Shown piece after piece: positions 5,512-7,068 of a stretch of 7,068 nt of DNA (its first letter is position 1; each line of letters starts with the position of its first letter). Below the pieces are notes generated by a model. The model made no database searches, was not told the DNA's origin, and worked only from the letters and a program-made list of their open reading frames with translations. Made by a program: the position numbers and the translations under genes. The stretch is from Methanoregula sp. (GTDB lineage: Archaea > Halobacteriota > Methanomicrobia > Methanomicrobiales > Methanospirillaceae), in assembly GCA_013331015.1 (NCBI GenBank), contig DUHF01000196.1, positions 1 to 7,068 of the forward strand, in the 5' to 3' direction.

Positions 5512-6342
5512 TTACGGGTTTTTCAGGGTCCGGCTGACCTTTTCCATCAGCGCGTGATGGCAGCAGAGGTGATCCATGAATTTTGTACTGCGCTCACGCG
5601 CCGTAAGGGGGATCCATTCGATTCCCACATCCGTCTTCCAGAGAATGAGTCCCTCGGCCGGTGCGGGCTGGAGCGGCCGTTTGGCAGGCGCTTCCAGCAG
5701 CAGGGATAGGGAATCTTCAGGGGCATTTTCACTCCCGATAAGGAGCAGCGCCGATGCCATGGAACGTACCTGGTGCCAGAGGAAACTCTCGGCTGTCACG
5801 TCAAAAAAAACAAACCCGTCCTCCTCCCTGACACCCGCAGAAAGGACCGTCCGGAACGGGTTCTTGTCACCGACCCGGGCAAAGTTGGAAAAGTTATGGT
5901 TCCCGATAAACCGGGCCGAGGCTCGATCCATGGCCGCGATATCCGCGGGAGGATCGGAAAAATAGTACCGGTACGTGCGGGACAGTGCATCGTACCGCGG
6001 GTGAAAAGACGCCGGCACTTCTGCGTAACCGGTGCACCAGCAGTCGGGTGGCAGTTGGGTGTTGATCGTCTGGATCGCACGCCCCGGTTCATCCGTCGTG
6101 AATGCTGCAACCTGCCCGCGGGCATGAACTCCCCGGTCAGTCCGTCCGGCAAACAGGAACCCGGCCTGCCGCCAGTCATCAAAGAGACTGAGCCTGCGGC
6201 AGGCTGCAACAAACTCCCCTTCGACCGTGCGGCTCGTGGCCTGCATCTGGGAACCGAAGAACCGGCTCCCAAGATAGGAGACGCTGAATGCGAGCCTTAC
6301 CGGAGCTGCATGTGCCGGGTTATATGTTTGATCTTCCGCCAT
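5512..6342 (-). CDS. truA: tRNA pseudouridine synthase TruA (positions 38-40)
   Basis: This 276-residue protein isomerises uridine to pseudouridine in the tRNA anticodon arm. The catalytic loop AGRTDRGVHARGQV carries the nucleophile Asp69. Further family blocks are the N-terminal strand AFSVSYLGSRFFGSQMQ, FHPRYDALSRTYRYYF at 113-128 with the conserved Arg and Tyr residues, FSNFAR at 151-156, and FLWHQVR at 187-193, a form shared with archaeal and eukaryotic relatives. The ATG at 6342 lies inside the upstream PHP-domain gene and overlaps it by 46 bases. No good ribosome site is visible, but no better in-frame start exists before the conserved core, so the overlap appears real and suggests translational coupling. 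Expressed as the second gene after the PHP protein. Being a core tRNA-modification gene, it is probably unrelated to the hgc cluster. Confidence 0.95.
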   Translation of the reverse strand: MAEDQTYNPAHAAPVRLAFSVSYLGSRFFGSQMQATSRTVEGEFVAACRRLSLFDDWRQAGFLFAGRTDRGVHARGQVAAFTTDEPGRAIQTINTQLPPDCWCTGYAEVPASFHPRYDALSRTYRYYFSDPPADIAAMDRASARFIGNHNFSNFARVGDKNPFRTVLSAGVREEDGFVFFDVTAESFLWHQVRSMASALLLIGSENAPEDSLSLLLEAPAKRPLQPAPAEGLILWKTDVGIEWIPLTARERSTKFMDHLCCHHALMEKVSRTLKNP

Positions 6343-6974
6343 GTGTTTGAGAGGGATTGTCGGGTATAGGTGCGCAGCGGCGTCTTTGTTCCGCCGCAGG
6401 TGACTTTTCCGGCACGGATCGCGTCAAGGATGGCAGGGACATTTTTCTCGGCATCCACATAGGTCCGGCCAAAACCCACAAACTTTGCATTGTGGGCATC
6501 GCTCCCACCGACACAGGGCTTACCCAGCCGTATTGCGATCCGCGCTGCCTTGCTGTTGGCCGATCCCACAATATACCGGCTGTTGAACGTTTCCACCGCG
6601 TCTACAACCGTCATCCCCGATTTCTTTCTCCGGGCAACCCCGTGACGCCAGATATGATACGGGTGGGGAAGGATCAGGAGCGCTCCCATCCTGCGGGCGA
6701 TATGAACGGTATCGATAACATCAAGACCCGCGGGGATGACCTCGGTGACGCCGAGGACGAGGAGGTGGCCCTGCCGTGTCGAGACCTCGATGCCCGGGAT
6801 GACCAGCACCGGGGACGGGATAGTAAGTGCCCGCTTTGCGCCGTCTACGGAATCATGGTCCGTGATGGCGATCGCATCAAGCCCCAGCTCTTCGGCTCTT
6901 TTCAGGATCTCCTCGACACTGCTCTCGCCGTCTTTGGAATAACTGGTGTGTACATGCAGGTCGCAGGTAAGCAT
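6297..6974 (-). CDS. PHP-domain metal-dependent phosphoesterase
   Basis: This 225-residue, single-domain protein has an intact PHP metal site: HVH (His7, His9), ITDHD (Asp39, His40), Glu63 in PGIEVS, His70, LPHPY (His104) and GSDAH (Asp159, His161). PHP enzymes use up to three metal ions to hydrolyse phosphoester bonds. Relatives include the nucleotide phosphatase/exonuclease YciV and histidinol phosphatases, and the substrate here cannot be told from sequence. The start ATG at 6974 begins MLTCDLHVHTS, which places the first motif at the usual position. No ribosome site precedes it and AGATAAAAAC lies close upstream, so the mRNA may have a very short leader. The last 46 bases overlap truA. 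A link to histidine or RNA metabolism is not shown. Confidence 0.9.
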   Translation of the reverse strand: MLTCDLHVHTSYSKDGESSVEEILKRAEELGLDAIAITDHDSVDGAKRALTIPSPVLVIPGIEVSTRQGHLLVLGVTEVIPAGLDVIDTVHIARRMGALLILPHPYHIWRHGVARRKKSGMTVVDAVETFNSRYIVGSANSKAARIAIRLGKPCVGGSDAHNAKFVGFGRTYVDAEKNVPAILDAIRAGKVTCGGTKTPLRTYTRQSLSNTWRKIKHITRHMQLR

Positions 6975-7015
6975 CTGATCATAGTGTTTTTATCTCTCTG
7001 GTATTAAGGGAACTT
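6975..7015. promoter_or_regulatory. Divergent promoter region between PHP gene and the gene at 7016
   Basis: Only 41 bases separate the two divergent starts. The stretch GTTTTTATCTCT at about 6985-6996 reads as a TATA-like AGAGATAAAAAC on the minus strand, and GGTATTAAGG at 7001-7010 is AT-rich for the plus strand. Both promoters must overlap here, which suggests joint control. The assignment rests on spacing alone. Confidence 0.35.
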
Positions 7016-7068
7016 ATGCGCATTCTCCTCCCCACCGGCGCGGCCACCGAAGAGATGGTCAGGAATGC
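7016..7068 (+). CDS. Start of an unidentified gene (3' end outside window), possibly dihydropteroate-synthase-related
   Basis: Seventeen codons are present and read MRILLPTGAATEEMVRN before the window ends. A weak purine-rich site, AAGGGAA at 7006-7012, precedes the ATG. The opening, a short beta strand followed by PTG and an Ala-Thr-rich turn, resembles my memory of the archaeal dihydropteroate-synthase-related protein family (possible tetrahydromethanopterin pathway). Seventeen residues cannot establish it. The frame is open to the edge and the gene is divergent from the PHP-domain gene. Confidence 0.45.
   Translation, partial: MRILLPTGAATEEMVRN

Noticed and set aside
5773..7007. Plus-strand open frames over truA and the PHP-domain gene
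   Set aside because: Both are antisense to genes with complete catalytic motifs. No ribosome site or family resemblance supports them.
1..7068. tRNA, rRNA, CRISPR array, insertion sequence or prophage elements
   Set aside because: I saw no cloverleaf, regular spaced repeats, transposase or terminal inverted repeats. The window is densely packed with protein genes. A small structured RNA could be missed by eye.

Overview
This window looks like chromosome from a methanogenic archaeon, most likely order Methanomicrobiales and perhaps near Methanoregula. The pointers are archaeal-style gene starts (GGAGG/GGTGAT ribosome sites), oligo-T terminators, a PHP-domain protein next to TruA, and a mercury-methylation cluster of the methanogen layout. 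The genus is a recall-based guess. I ran no database search.

Layout: (1) 1-1385, plus strand: the 3' half of trpB, then trpA, overlapping by ATGA. This is the end of a tryptophan operon and closes in a T10 tract. (2) 1396-1905, minus strand: a small YkgJ-type cysteine-cluster protein, convergent with trpA and divergent from the next block. (3) 1906-2058: a divergent AT-rich intergenic region with a tandem 9-bp repeat and TATA-like elements. (4) 2059-4195, plus strand: a compact four-gene cluster. It holds hgcC (AbrB-fold HgcAB-associated protein), hgcA (membrane corrinoid protein with the NVWCAAGK cap helix), hgcB (2[4Fe-4S] ferredoxin) and an ArsC-type arsenate reductase. The last three are joined by one-base stop/start overlaps. 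(5) 4272-5483, plus strand: a malic-enzyme-family protein, preceded by a T6 terminator. (6) 6974 down to 5512, minus strand: a PHP-domain phosphoesterase followed by truA, overlapping by 46 bases. (7) 7016 to the end, plus strand: the first 17 codons of a further gene, divergent from the PHP gene.

The most notable block is 2059-4195. HgcA and HgcB together are the known requirement for making methylmercury: HgcA carries the methyl group on a thiolate-ligated corrinoid, and HgcB reduces the corrinoid and probably handles Hg(II). Here all three hgc products carry extra cysteine-rich tails (HgcC N-terminus, HgcA N-terminus, HgcB C-terminus), and arsC is translationally coupled behind hgcB. This suggests, but does not prove, a thiol-rich metal(loid)-handling module with its own candidate regulator. 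The remaining genes look like ordinary housekeeping. One exception is the malic-enzyme homologue, which departs from the family at two residues expected to bind substrate.
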